From LMUY01 sp965276785 (GTDB lineage: Bacteria; Pseudomonadota; Alphaproteobacteria; Acetobacterales; Acetobacteraceae), in assembly GCA_965276785.1 (NCBI GenBank), contig OZ255629.1, forward strand, positions 682,001 to 746,000: a stretch of 64,000 nt of DNA. Direction: 5' to 3'. The notes under the pieces were generated by a model. The model had not been told where the DNA came from. It saw only the letters and a list, made by a program, of their open reading frames with translations, and did not search any database. Position numbers and translations under genes: made by a program. Numbering within the stretch: the stretch's first letter is position 1; the number at the start of each line of letters is the position of its first letter. Shown one piece after another: positions 1 through 9,707 of the stretch.

Positions 1-1
1 G

Positions 2-169
2 GACACGATGGACGCGGACCGCAACTGCGTCTCCAACATCCGCGCCGGCGGCTTGGCTCCAGGCGACGCCGCTCTCCGCATCGCGTGGCTGCTCGCGGCG
101 ATGCGCTCCACCAACCGCTCCGGCGTTGCGCTCAAGGACGAAACGCAAGCGCTCCTGACACCACCTTAA
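2..169 (+). CDS. C-terminal fragment of an unrecognised protein (5' end outside window)
   Basis: An open frame enters from the left edge and runs for 55 codons to a TAA at 167-169. The visible tail contains the stretch AALRIAWLLAAMRS and then a short polar end. It lies 16 bases upstream of the class II aldolase gene on the same strand, so the two are probably co-transcribed. In four-carbon acid sugar operons the neighbour is usually a kinase or dehydrogenase, but this tail does not match the kinase ending I know. A loose resemblance to the end of Gfo/Idh-type dehydrogenases is only a guess. Function is left open. Confidence 0.55.
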   Translation, partial: DTMDADRNCVSNIRAGGLAPGDAALRIAWLLAAMRSTNRSGVALKDETQALLTPP

Positions 170-185
170 GCAAGAGACAGCTCGC

Positions 186-830
186 ATGACCGACCCCGCC
201 GCCCGAGACGCCATCTGCCGCCTCGGCGCCAGCATTTTTGCGCGTGGCCTCACCTTCGGCACCTCCGGCAACATTAGTGTCCGCCTGGAGGGTGGCGGAT
301 GGCTGCTGACGCCCACCAACGCATCGCTCGGCGAGCTCGACCCCGCGCGCCTCACCCATCTCGACGAGGAGGGCCGGGTGATCTCCGGCGATGCCCCGAC
401 CAAGGAAGCGTTCCTGCACCGGGTGATGTACGAAGGCCGCTGCGATGCCCAGGCCGTCGTCCACCTGCACTCGACGCACTCGGTTGCCGTCTCCTGCCTG
501 GCCGATATCGACCCGGCGGATGTGCTGCCGCCGATCACCGCCTACTACATCATGCGTATCGGCCGCCTGCCGCTGGTGCCGTATTTCCCCCCGGGCGACC
601 GCCGCTTGGCCGAAGCCGTGCGCCCGTTGGTGGGCAAGCACCATGCTGTGCTGCTGGCCAACCATGGCCCCGTTGTGGCGGGGACCTCGCTGGCCGCGGC
701 ATCTGGCGCCATGGAGGAGCTAGAAGAGACCGCCCGGCTGTTCCTGCTGCTGCAGGGCCGCCGGACGCGATACCTCGACCCTGGCCAGGTGAACGCGTTG
801 CTGGCTACCCCCAATCCGGCGCGCGGCTAG
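186..830 (+). CDS. Class II aldolase/adducin-family protein, probable 3-oxo-tetronate 4-phosphate decarboxylase (OtnC-like)
   Basis: A 214-residue cytosolic enzyme of the zinc-dependent class II aldolase family. It has the phosphate-binding loop GTSGNISVRL (about residues 25-34), the catalytic Glu in TKEAFLH (Glu74), and zinc ligands His93 and His95 in HLHSTHS plus His160 in ANHGPVV. The segment YYIMRIGRLPLVPYFPPGD is typical of the OtnC branch, which decarboxylates 3-oxo-tetronate 4-phosphate to dihydroxyacetone phosphate in L-threonate/D-erythronate breakdown. The 3' end overlaps the convergent dehydrogenase gene by 4 bases. The family call is firm. The exact substrate is inferred, because the partner kinase and dehydrogenase are not visible. 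Confidence 0.85.
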   Translation: MTDPAARDAICRLGASIFARGLTFGTSGNISVRLEGGGWLLTPTNASLGELDPARLTHLDEEGRVISGDAPTKEAFLHRVMYEGRCDAQAVVHLHSTHSVAVSCLADIDPADVLPPITAYYIMRIGRLPLVPYFPPGDRRLAEAVRPLVGKHHAVLLANHGPVVAGTSLAAASGAMEELEETARLFLLLQGRRTRYLDPGQVNALLATPNPARG

Positions 831-1816
831 GCCGCGATCAGGCCACTGCCGCGCATTAGAGCGGCCGAGGCGGTCATCGACTCGGTGACCGCCAAAGCGG
901 CGGCAAGTGCCCGGCGGCCGGCGGCCGCATCGACCAGGACGGGCGCGCCGTCCAAGCAAGCAGCGACAAAGGCTGCGTGCTCGGCGGCCATGGCATCGCC
1001 GTCGTTCCAAGAGATCGCTTCGCGCTTGAAGCCGCCGGCGCCGGGGAGCGGAATACCGTTATCGCGGCCGATCATCACGAGCTCGCGGGCACCGAAATCC
1101 GCCGAGAGGTAGCCCTCCTGCGAGAACAGCCGCATGCGGCGCTCCGTTTTGATCGAGATGCGGCTGGCCGTGATGCTCGCAACGCAGCCATTGGCAAAGC
1201 GGACCCGGGCGTTGGCGATGTCCTCCGAGGCGGAGGATACGGCGGCGCCGAGCGCATCGACGCCAACCATCTCGCTGTCAACCAGCGAGAGCACCAAGTC
1301 AAGGTCATGGATCATCAGGTCCAGGATCACCGAGACATCGGTACCACGGGGTTTGTAGGGCGCGATCCGGGTGGCTTCGATATAAAGCGGCCGGCTGATG
1401 CGGCTGCGAATGGCTGCGTGCTCGGCGGAAAAGCGCAGCAGGTGGCCCACCTGCAACACGCGGGAGCGGGAGGCTGCGAGCGCCGCCAAAGCGTCGGCCT
1501 GGGCGATCGTGGCGGCGACCGGCTTTTCCACCAGCACGTGGCAGCCGGCCTCGAGCGCCTGAGCGGCCAACTCATGGTGGTATTCCGCCGGGGCGGCGAT
1601 GACGACGGCGTCACAGGCCGCAAGCAAGTCGGGCAACGCCTTGGCAGGGGCGCAGACCTCGCGGCCGACACTCGCCACGCGGACGTTGTCCGGGTCGTAG
1701 AGCCCGACCAGTTCGGCGCGGGGGGACGCGGCGACCTTATGCGCATGGAAGCGGCCGAAATGGCCGACGCCAACCACCCCCATCCGCAACCGCCCGGCGG
1801 CTGTGCTCGTATTCAT
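827..1816 (-). CDS. Gfo/Idh/MocA-family oxidoreductase, UDP-GlcNAc 3-dehydrogenase (GnnA)-like
   Basis: About 329 residues if it starts at the Met of MNTSTAAGR; an in-frame codon at 1852 would add 12 residues without similarity to the family. An N-terminal Rossmann fold opens with MGVVGVGHFGRFHAHK, the dehydrogenase EKP motif follows in VLVEKPVAAT, and the substrate-domain signature ILDLMIHDLDLVLSLV comes after it. The GHFGRFHAHK opening resembles the GnnA branch, which oxidises the 3-OH of UDP-GlcNAc before GnnB transamination in lipid A synthesis. No gnnB partner is visible here. The oxidoreductase family is certain; the substrate is inference. Confidence 0.8.
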   Translation of the reverse strand: MNTSTAAGRLRMGVVGVGHFGRFHAHKVAASPRAELVGLYDPDNVRVASVGREVCAPAKALPDLLAACDAVVIAAPAEYHHELAAQALEAGCHVLVEKPVAATIAQADALAALAASRSRVLQVGHLLRFSAEHAAIRSRISRPLYIEATRIAPYKPRGTDVSVILDLMIHDLDLVLSLVDSEMVGVDALGAAVSSASEDIANARVRFANGCVASITASRISIKTERRMRLFSQEGYLSADFGARELVMIGRDNGIPLPGAGGFKREAISWNDGDAMAAEHAAFVAACLDGAPVLVDAAAGRRALAAALAVTESMTASAALMRGSGLIAA

Positions 1817-1904
1817 GCCGGCGAGCATAGCATGGGCGGCCCGGGGTTGCATCGCCCCTGCCCCCTCGGCATAGACACCCGCTTGCTGGAGTCACTTGTC
1901 CGCC

Positions 1905-3461
<1,557 letters not shown>

Positions 3462-3477
3462 CAAAAGGGGGCGCGGC

Positions 3478-4428
3478 ATGTTCTTTCGCCCATTGTTTCG
3501 GCTGGTGCCGGATGGCACGCAGATCCGCTTCATGCGCGGGCGCTTTTTGGGCCTCGCAACCTCGGCCGTGCTGTCGACCATTTCGATCATTGCCGCGTTT
3601 TACCCGGGGCTGAACCTCGGCATCGACTTCAAGGGCGGCATCGTGATGGAGGTGCGCACGCCAGCGCCGGCAGACTTCGCCAAGATCCGGGCGCAACTGA
3701 ACGCCCACCAGGTGCCGCCCGCCGGGCTGCAACGGTTCGGGGGCGATCGCGAGGTGCTGATCCGGCTGGACCGGCAACCGACCGAGCAGGTGGTGACCCG
3801 GGTGCGGGACGCGCTGGAGGCGGCGCAGCCTGGCACCGTGATCGAGCGCAACGACGCGGTCGGGGCGTCGGTGTCGAGCGAGCTGTTCCGTAATGGGCTG
3901 CTGGCGCTCGGGATCAGCTTGCTCATGATCCTGGTTTACATCTGGTTCCGCTTCGAGTGGGAGTTTGCGGTCGGAGCGGTCGTCACGCTGTTGCTGGACG
4001 TGACGAAGGCGATCGGTTTCCTGGCGATCACGCGAATCGAGTTCGACTTGGTAATGGTGGCGGCCATCCTGACCGTGATTGGATACTCCACCAACGACAA
4101 GGTGGTGGTTTACGACCGGGTGCGGGAGAATTTGCGTAAATACAAGTCCATGCCGTTGCGCGAACTGATCGACTTCTCCATCAATGAGACGCTGAACCGA
4201 ACGCTCGGCACATCGATGACGGTGTTTCTGGCGAGCTTGCCGTTGGCGTTGTTCGGTGGCGCGTCGCTCTCTGGCTTTGCGCTGGTGATGCTGTTCGGGA
4301 TCGTGGTTGGAACCTCGTCGTCGATCTTCATCGCGGCGCCGATCTTGTTGTTTCTGGGAGAAAAGCGGCTGCGGCGAGACGCGCAGGCACCCAAACCGTC
4401 GGACCGGGTGTTGAAGCGAGCGGGTTGA
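3478..4428 (+). CDS. secF: Protein translocase subunit SecF
   Basis: The 316-residue partner of SecD. The first helix precedes NLGIDFKGGIVMEV, the SecF version of the conserved D-F/L-K/R-G-G motif. A periplasmic domain follows (about residues 55-130), then five membrane helices that include YSTNDKVVVYDRVREN, the SecF signature. A purine-rich GGGGGCG lies just upstream of the ATG. The gene ends 35 bases before the convergent permease gene. I see no clear terminator in that short gap. Confidence 0.97.
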   Translation: MFFRPLFRLVPDGTQIRFMRGRFLGLATSAVLSTISIIAAFYPGLNLGIDFKGGIVMEVRTPAPADFAKIRAQLNAHQVPPAGLQRFGGDREVLIRLDRQPTEQVVTRVRDALEAAQPGTVIERNDAVGASVSSELFRNGLLALGISLLMILVYIWFRFEWEFAVGAVVTLLLDVTKAIGFLAITRIEFDLVMVAAILTVIGYSTNDKVVVYDRVRENLRKYKSMPLRELIDFSINETLNRTLGTSMTVFLASLPLALFGGASLSGFALVMLFGIVVGTSSSIFIAAPILLFLGEKRLRRDAQAPKPSDRVLKRAG

Positions 4429-4463
4429 GAACTCGTCAGCACCAGCTGGCGCGGAAGCGTCCC

Positions 4464-5399
4464 TCAGCCCGCGCGCCGCCGCGGGTCCAGCCACCACACC
4501 GCCGCATCCGCCAGCGCGTTCAGCGCCACCACCAGCACCGCCGCATACATCACCGCAGCCATAATCATCGGCAAATCCAGCGTCCTTAGCGCGTCATAGG
4601 TCAGCTTGCCCACGCCGTGCAGCCCGAACACCACCTCCGTCAGCACCGTGCCGCCACCCACCAGCGCGCCAAAGTCCAATCCGAACAGCGCCACCAAGGG
4701 CGCCACCGCCAAGCGCAGCGCGTGCCGCAGCAACACCGTGCGCTCGGGCAAGCCCTTGGCGCGGGCGGTGCGGATCGGGTCCGACAGCATCGCCTCCGCC
4801 AAGCCGGCATGCAGCACCCGGCCATAGATGCCGGCATAGAGCAGCGCCAATGTCGTCCAGGGCAGCACCAAGCCACGCAACGACAAGCCGAGTCCCAGTG
4901 GCGGCACCCAGCCGAACAACAAACCGCCATGCAATGCGTGTTGCGTGACCAGGTTCACCACTTCGCCCAGCCAGAACGAGGGGATCGACACGCCGACCAG
5001 CCCGGCGGCAATCGCCCAGCGCCCGCCCGCGCGCGCCGCAGCCAGCAGGCCGATGGCAAGCCCGCCCGCCAGCCACAGCACGGCCGCCCCGGCCGAGAGC
5101 AGCAGCGTCACCGGCGCAGCCGCCAGCACCGCCGGCACCACAGGCTCACCCTGGTTGACGAAGCTGGTCACGTCGCGGGTCACGAACAGGCCGCGCATCA
5201 TCCGCACGTATTGCATCGGCAACGGCCGGTCCAGCCCATACTGCGCCCGCACCGCGGCCAGCGTCTGCGGGCTCGCGCCACGCCCGGCCAGGCGGGCTGC
5301 CGGGTCGGCGCCCGGCGTCGCGAAGAAGATCAGAAACACCATTATGCTGATGCCGCACAGCACGGCAAACGCCTGCCCGACCCGGCCCAGCAGCCTCAT
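4464..5399 (-). CDS. ABC transporter permease, DppB/OppB family
   Basis: A 311-residue inner-membrane permease of the peptide/nickel (DppB) type. It begins with the family's first helix, then LAAVRAQYGLDRPLPMQY, and carries the cytoplasmic coupling loop RTARAKGLPERTVLLRHALR that docks on the ATPase. The first four bases of its ATG overlap the stop of the DppC-like gene (ATGA), so the two permeases are translationally coupled. No ATPase or binding-protein gene lies beside them, so substrate cannot be read from context. It is the last gene of a five-gene minus-strand operon. Confidence 0.92.
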   Translation of the reverse strand: MRLLGRVGQAFAVLCGISIMVFLIFFATPGADPAARLAGRGASPQTLAAVRAQYGLDRPLPMQYVRMMRGLFVTRDVTSFVNQGEPVVPAVLAAAPVTLLLSAGAAVLWLAGGLAIGLLAAARAGGRWAIAAGLVGVSIPSFWLGEVVNLVTQHALHGGLLFGWVPPLGLGLSLRGLVLPWTTLALLYAGIYGRVLHAGLAEAMLSDPIRTARAKGLPERTVLLRHALRLAVAPLVALFGLDFGALVGGGTVLTEVVFGLHGVGKLTYDALRTLDLPMIMAAVMYAAVLVVALNALADAAVWWLDPRRRAG

Positions 5400-6319
5400 G
5401 CCCCAGCTCGCTGCCGCAATCCATCCGCCACCCGGTTCAGCAGCAGCACCGTCACCACCACGGCGAAGCCCGGCGCCAAGCCGACCACCGGGCGGTCGTA
5501 GATCAGCCCTTGCCCATCGGCGATCAGCGTGCCCCAACTGGCGCGGGGGGGCTGCACCCCAACCCCGATCACCGACAGCGAGGCTTCGGTCAGCAGGTCG
5601 AACGCCATCACAGTGGGCGCGAACAGCAGCAGGGTGGCGCCCGCATGCGGCAGGATATGGCGGCGCACCACATGCGGCCAACTGCCGCCGAGCGAAACGG
5701 CGGCCTGCACGAACTCGGTCTGCAACAGCGACAGGACTTGGGCGCGGACCGGGCGGGCGACATAGGGGACGAACACCACGCCAAGGATGACGGCGGTGAG
5801 CGCCGGGTTGTCCGCGCTGATGGCGACCGGTCCCACATGCAACCCCGCGGTGGCGAGCACGGCCGAGAGCGAGATGGCAAGCAGAAACACCGGAAACGCC
5901 CACACCATGTCCAGCAGCCAGCGCAAGGCCGCGTCCACCGGGCCGCCAGCCACCCCCGCGCCTATGCCGACCACCCCGGCCGCCACCAACGTCAGCGCCG
6001 CCGCGGCGGCCGAAATCAGCAGCGACGTGCGGCCGCCGTATAGCAGCCGGGAGGCGACGTCCCGCCCTTGGCCGTCGGCCCCCAGCGGATAGGCGCCCCA
6101 CCCGGGGCCGATTGGCGTGGCTCCCAGCCCGAGCCCGGCCGTGTTCTGCAACAGCACGGGAACGGGTTTGCCGTCTCGGCTCACCGCGCCATCGATGTCG
6201 GAACGGAACGGCTGTGCGCTTGTCATACCTGCATAAAGCGGAGCGGAAAGGCACAGCAGCACCATCAATGTCAGCGCCGTGACGGCGCCCCAGGGCATTC
6301 TCGCGCGACCAGCCGCCAT
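5396..6319 (-). CDS. ABC transporter permease, DppC/OppC family
   Basis: A 307-residue partner permease with an N-terminal helix, an extended periplasmic stretch and five more helices. PLGADGQGRDVASRLLYGGR is the classic DppC signature, and FVQAAVSLGGSWPHVVRRHI is the ATPase-coupling loop. Its ATG directly abuts the TAA of the YciB-like gene (TAAATG). It should pair with the DppB-like protein to import, or possibly export, a peptide-like solute. The missing solute-binding protein and ATPase must be supplied from elsewhere, or the system has diverged. Confidence 0.92.
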   Translation of the reverse strand: MAAGRARMPWGAVTALTLMVLLCLSAPLYAGMTSAQPFRSDIDGAVSRDGKPVPVLLQNTAGLGLGATPIGPGWGAYPLGADGQGRDVASRLLYGGRTSLLISAAAAALTLVAAGVVGIGAGVAGGPVDAALRWLLDMVWAFPVFLLAISLSAVLATAGLHVGPVAISADNPALTAVILGVVFVPYVARPVRAQVLSLLQTEFVQAAVSLGGSWPHVVRRHILPHAGATLLLFAPTVMAFDLLTEASLSVIGVGVQPPRASWGTLIADGQGLIYDRPVVGLAPGFAVVVTVLLLNRVADGLRQRAGA

Positions 6320-6925
6320 TTAGCCGGACGCGATGCCTGCGGCTTGGCTCGTCAGAGCGCGGCGGCACGAGACGGTGCGAATGGTGAAATACTGCGCGGC
6401 CACCAAGATGACTTTTGAAGCCAGTGGAAAGACGAGCAGGAACCAGCTCCACACCCGGGTGCTGAAATACGCCGCCACCAGCAGGTTAAGCCCGGCGGTT
6501 GCAAGCATCAAAGCCGCCCAGATGGTGCCGAACAGGCGGAACACGTCTCCGGCCAACTGCGTCAGCCGTGGCGTCGCATACCGGTTCATCCAGCCCGGCC
6601 GCAGCATAACCAAACCTATGGCGCCATAGGTAAAGCTCGGCTTGACCATGATGAAGCGGGGATTGTGGGTGAGCAGTGTCGCTCCGCCGAGTGCCACCAC
6701 CAAACCAAGGCTGAGCCACTGCAAAGTCTCTACCGGCCAGTGGCTTAGCTTGGCGCGGATAATCTGGCCCAGTCCGACGGCAATGGCGATGGATGTTGCC
6801 AGCAGGACGTTGTGGAAGGTTATAAACAGCACGACGAACGCGAGGGTGGACATCATGTCCGCCGTGAGCAGTTGTATGGCTCGGACCATTGGGTGGGTCC
6901 ATACGGCTGGCTCGGCCTCGCTCAC
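6320..6925 (-). CDS. yciB: Inner-membrane-spanning protein of the YciB/IspZ (septation protein A) family
   Basis: 201 residues, almost entirely hydrophobic, with five or six predicted helices. The signature block NPRFIMVKPSFTYGAIGLVML matches the YciB family (PRF..MKP), which supports cell-envelope integrity and has been linked to septation. The start is a GTG overlapping the carotenoid oxygenase stop (GTGA), so it is coupled to that gene. It is followed immediately by the DppC-like permease. The placement is unusual, as yciB commonly sits with other envelope genes, but the family assignment is good. Confidence 0.82.
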   Translation of the reverse strand: MSEAEPAVWTHPMVRAIQLLTADMMSTLAFVVLFITFHNVLLATSIAIAVGLGQIIRAKLSHWPVETLQWLSLGLVVALGGATLLTHNPRFIMVKPSFTYGAIGLVMLRPGWMNRYATPRLTQLAGDVFRLFGTIWAALMLATAGLNLLVAAYFSTRVWSWFLLVFPLASKVILVAAQYFTIRTVSCRRALTSQAAGIASG

Positions 6926-6947
6926 GCTTCAGGTTGATCCAACCTGT
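6922..6947. repeat. REP-like palindromic unit at the 3' end of the carotenoid oxygenase gene
   Basis: The sequence TCACGCTTCAGGTTGAT followed by CCAACCTG nearly matches the larger hairpin at 54293-54321 (22 of about 24 positions by eye). The core AGGTT/AACCT can pair. It overlaps the stop codon of the carotenoid oxygenase gene and the start of yciB. Confidence 0.5.
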
Positions 6948-8301
6948 AACTGCCGTGGAAGCCGAACGGCACCCGGCGGGGCAGGCTCACCTCCAGCACT
7001 GGGCCGTCAGCCAGCGCGGCCGTGTCCAGTGCCAGCAGCGCGCTTGAGTCAGTCTGCGGGCGCCAGACCAGCGTGAGCAGCCAGCCATCCGCTTCCTCCG
7101 CCGTCTCCGAACGGGGCACGAACACCGCTTCCCCCGCCCGCTGACCCGGCGGCAACGTGAACAGGTGCGTCTCTCCGCGGCCGATCCGGTGGTGGGCGAT
7201 GCTGTCGCCCACCCCGTCGTTCGCCGCCGGCAACACGCGGAAACCGTCGCGATACGGCAAGCCGGCGCGGCGCTCGTCGATGCGGGGGAACTCGCCGGGC
7301 CGCTCGTCCAGAGTCTCACGCTGCACGCCGCCTTGCGTCAGGTCGATGCGCCAGCGCGCCAGGCGGGAGCCCACCTCGCCCGGCGGGCTGCCGTCGGCAT
7401 TCCGAAACAGGGGCGCGGCGTCATACTCCACCACGTCCATCACCACGGTGTCGCCATCGTCAAAGGCGTTCATCACATGGAACGCAAAGGCCGGCGCGCC
7501 AGCGATCCAGCGCAAGCTGTTGACGCCCGCATCCCGCCGGATGACGCCGAAGAAGGTCTCCCGTGTCGCCTCCCACGCATAGGGCGGCCCACCCTCGGTC
7601 GCCCGGTCCAGGCTCCCGGCAAGCGGCATCACCGGCACCACCACATGCTGCGCGGTGACCGCGAAATCATGCACCATGCTGCAATACGGCGCTTCGAAGC
7701 TCTCGTAGGCAGAGACGCGGCCGTCCGCCTCCACGGTGCCCCAGGTCATGCCAGGCGACAGCGGGCCGCTGGCGGAGTAGCTGAAGAACACCAGTTGGCC
7801 GGTCGCCGGGTCATGCTTGGGATGGGCGGTAAAGCGGCCGCTGACAGTGCCGCCGAAATCCTCCTCCCCCAGCGTGTCGAGCCCATGCGGGTCCAGCCGC
7901 ATCGGCAGATGCGCCTCCTCCAGCGCGAGCAAGCGCCCGGCATGGTAGAGCACATGCGTGTTGGCGACGCCCGTGCTCAGGTTGTTGGCCTCGGGAGTGA
8001 GCGGCTGCCCAAAGCCGGCAAACAGCGGCCGGCGCGCTGCAGCTTCAGCCATAAACCGGGGCGTGCGCACCCAGCGGTTGCAGTAGCTCGCGCCATCCTC
8101 GCGCAGAGTGATCGCATGCACCATGCCGTCGCCGGTGAACCAGTGGTACGGTTCGGCTGGGGGCCAGCGAGGATTGGCGCCAATACGGAACAGCGTGCCT
8201 CGCAGCGCGGGGGGCAGCTGGCCGGTCATGCTGCACGGTTCTGGGCCGCGCTCGTCCAGCACGGGGGCAAAATTGCCAGAGAGGAAGGGCGAGGATGCCA
8301 T
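6922..8301 (-). CDS. Carotenoid oxygenase (RPE65/apocarotenoid cleavage family)
   Basis: A 459-residue non-haem iron dioxygenase that cleaves carotenoid or related polyene double bonds. The seven-bladed propeller hallmarks are LRGTLFRIGANPRW and YHWFTGDGMVHA near the N terminus. The four iron-binding histidines are visible: about His160 (FTAHPKHD), His211 (MVHDFAVT), His275 (FAFHVMNAFDDGD) and His449 (FGFHGSY). The start has GGAG eight bases upstream and lies 11 bases after the lipoprotein stop. The last residues (LDQPEA) are encoded by a palindromic repeat also found at 54.3 kb. No carotenoid synthesis genes are nearby, so the substrate is unknown. Confidence 0.93.
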   Translation of the reverse strand: MASSPFLSGNFAPVLDERGPEPCSMTGQLPPALRGTLFRIGANPRWPPAEPYHWFTGDGMVHAITLREDGASYCNRWVRTPRFMAEAAARRPLFAGFGQPLTPEANNLSTGVANTHVLYHAGRLLALEEAHLPMRLDPHGLDTLGEEDFGGTVSGRFTAHPKHDPATGQLVFFSYSASGPLSPGMTWGTVEADGRVSAYESFEAPYCSMVHDFAVTAQHVVVPVMPLAGSLDRATEGGPPYAWEATRETFFGVIRRDAGVNSLRWIAGAPAFAFHVMNAFDDGDTVVMDVVEYDAAPLFRNADGSPPGEVGSRLARWRIDLTQGGVQRETLDERPGEFPRIDERRAGLPYRDGFRVLPAANDGVGDSIAHHRIGRGETHLFTLPPGQRAGEAVFVPRSETAEEADGWLLTLVWRPQTDSSALLALDTAALADGPVLEVSLPRRVPFGFHGSYRLDQPEA

Positions 8302-8312
8302 TGTGGCAGCTC

Positions 8313-8483
8313 CTATTGGAATTGGCCGCTGGTCGCTTGTCCGTACGCCGCAGCGGCGTCGGGGTTGCCTGGCCCGGCACTGGCGGCATCGTGTGGTAGG
8401 CTCGGCAGGTTAGCGCATCCGCTGAGGGCGGCGGCATTCAGCACGAGCGCCAAGGCGAGCGGGATGTGACGAAGCTGGCGCAT
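8313..8483 (-). CDS. Small lipoprotein, 56 residues
   Basis: A short ORF with good support. AGGAGAG lies five bases upstream of the ATG, followed by the basic n-region MRQLRH, a hydrophobic stretch, and a perfect lipobox L-S-G-C with the lipidated Cys near residue 23. The mature part (about 34 residues) is Ala/Gly/Pro-rich and has no recognised domain. The stop lies 11 bases before the carotenoid oxygenase start, so it is the first gene of the operon. It could anchor or position the operon's envelope functions, but nothing in the sequence gives a biochemical role. Confidence 0.8.
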   Translation of the reverse strand: MRQLRHIPLALALVLNAAALSGCANLPSLPHDAASAGPGNPDAAAAYGQATSGQFQ

Positions 8484-8627
8484 CGGCTCTCTCCTGTTTC
8501 ATCTTAGCTGGATTGGCCGCGGCGCGAAGCAATGGGAGCTCCGATGACGAATAGCCGAGCAAGCAGCGGAGTGCGGGCGCGTCCGGATGCCGCCAAGGTC
8601 GAGGCCCAAAGCCTGAAGGATCCTGCC

Positions 8628-9707
8628 ATGAGCGCCATGCTATCGAGCCCACCCGCTTCCCGGTTTCTGAGCGAGGTTGAGCGCTGGAGCGCCCTCCAGC
8701 AACGCAACCCAGCGGCCAACGAGCATTTCCTCTACTCTGTTCGCAGCACGGGCGTGTATTGCCGTCCCTCCTGCGCGGCCCGCCCGCCGCTTCGCGCCAA
8801 CGTGGCCTTCCACGCCACCCGCGCGGACGCAGAGCGCGCTGGATTCCGCCCGTGCCAACGCTGCCGCCCCGACCTGCCGCCCCGCGCGGAGCGCGAGGCC
8901 CAATGCGTGGCGCAGGCCTGCCGCACCATCGAGACCGCCGCCGAGCCGCCGAGCCTGGCGCAACTTGCCGCCGCGGCCGGCTGCGGCCCGCACCATTTCC
9001 ACCGGCTGTTCCGCCGCATCGCGGGCGTGACGCCCAAAGCCTATGCCGCCGCTCAGCGCCAAGCCCGAGTGCAAGCCGGGCTAGCCGGCGGCAGCGGCGT
9101 CACCGCGGCGCTGTATGAGGCCGGGTTCAGCTCCTCCGGCCGCTTCTACCATGCAGCGGACGCGATGCTTGGCATGACCCCGACCGCCTACCGCGCCGGT
9201 GGTGCGGGCGAGGCCATCCGCTTTGCGGCCGGTCCCTGCAGCCTCGGCATGGTGTTGGTGGCGGTGAGCGGACGCGGCGTGTGCGCCATCCTGCTCGGCG
9301 ATGACCCGGCGCCGCTCGAAGCCGACTTGGCCGCCCGCTTCTCCCGCGCCAACAGGGCGGTCGACCCAGCGCTTGCCGGCCTCTTGGCCGAGGTCGTGCG
9401 GCTGGTCGACACGCCCGCCGACGCGCCGGCCCTGTCCCTGCCGCTCGACATCCGCGGCACAGCGTTCCAGCGCCGGGTCTGGGAGGCGTTGCAGGCCATC
9501 CCGCTGGGCCAGACCGCCAGCTACGCCGCCGTAGCCGCCAGCCTGGGCTCGCCGCGGGCGACGCGGGCGATAGCCGCCGCCTGCGCCGCAAACCGCCTGG
9601 CAGTGGCGGTGCCGTGCCATCGGGTGGTGGCGTCCGGCGGCGGCTTGGTGGGCTATCGCTGGGGCGTGGAGCGTAAACGGCGGCTGCTGGCCAAGGAGGG
9701 CGCGTGA
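8628..9707 (+). CDS. ada: Bifunctional transcriptional activator / O6-methylguanine-DNA methyltransferase Ada
   Basis: About 359 residues from ATG 8628, which has GAAGGA eight bases upstream; the in-frame ATG at 8532 adds a tail that does not resemble Ada. The N-terminal zinc domain has Cys45 and Cys49 (VYCRPSC) and Cys76 and Cys79 (CQRC). Cys45 corresponds to the methylphosphotriester acceptor Cys38 of E. coli Ada. An AraC-type helix-turn-helix domain follows (LAQLAAAAGCGPHHFHRLFR). The C-terminal methyltransferase carries the active-site VPCHRVV. It repairs alkylated DNA and, once methylated, activates its regulon. The next gene overlaps it by four bases. Confidence 0.95.
   Translation: MSAMLSSPPASRFLSEVERWSALQQRNPAANEHFLYSVRSTGVYCRPSCAARPPLRANVAFHATRADAERAGFRPCQRCRPDLPPRAEREAQCVAQACRTIETAAEPPSLAQLAAAAGCGPHHFHRLFRRIAGVTPKAYAAAQRQARVQAGLAGGSGVTAALYEAGFSSSGRFYHAADAMLGMTPTAYRAGGAGEAIRFAAGPCSLGMVLVAVSGRGVCAILLGDDPAPLEADLAARFSRANRAVDPALAGLLAEVVRLVDTPADAPALSLPLDIRGTAFQRRVWEALQAIPLGQTASYAAVAASLGSPRATRAIAAACAANRLAVAVPCHRVVASGGGLVGYRWGVERKRRLLAKEGA

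Noticed and set aside
4464..6452. A 662-codon open frame covering both permease genes
   Set aside because: It fuses an out-of-frame shadow of the DppC-like gene to the real DppB-like gene. The two permeases have their own starts with an ATGA overlap.
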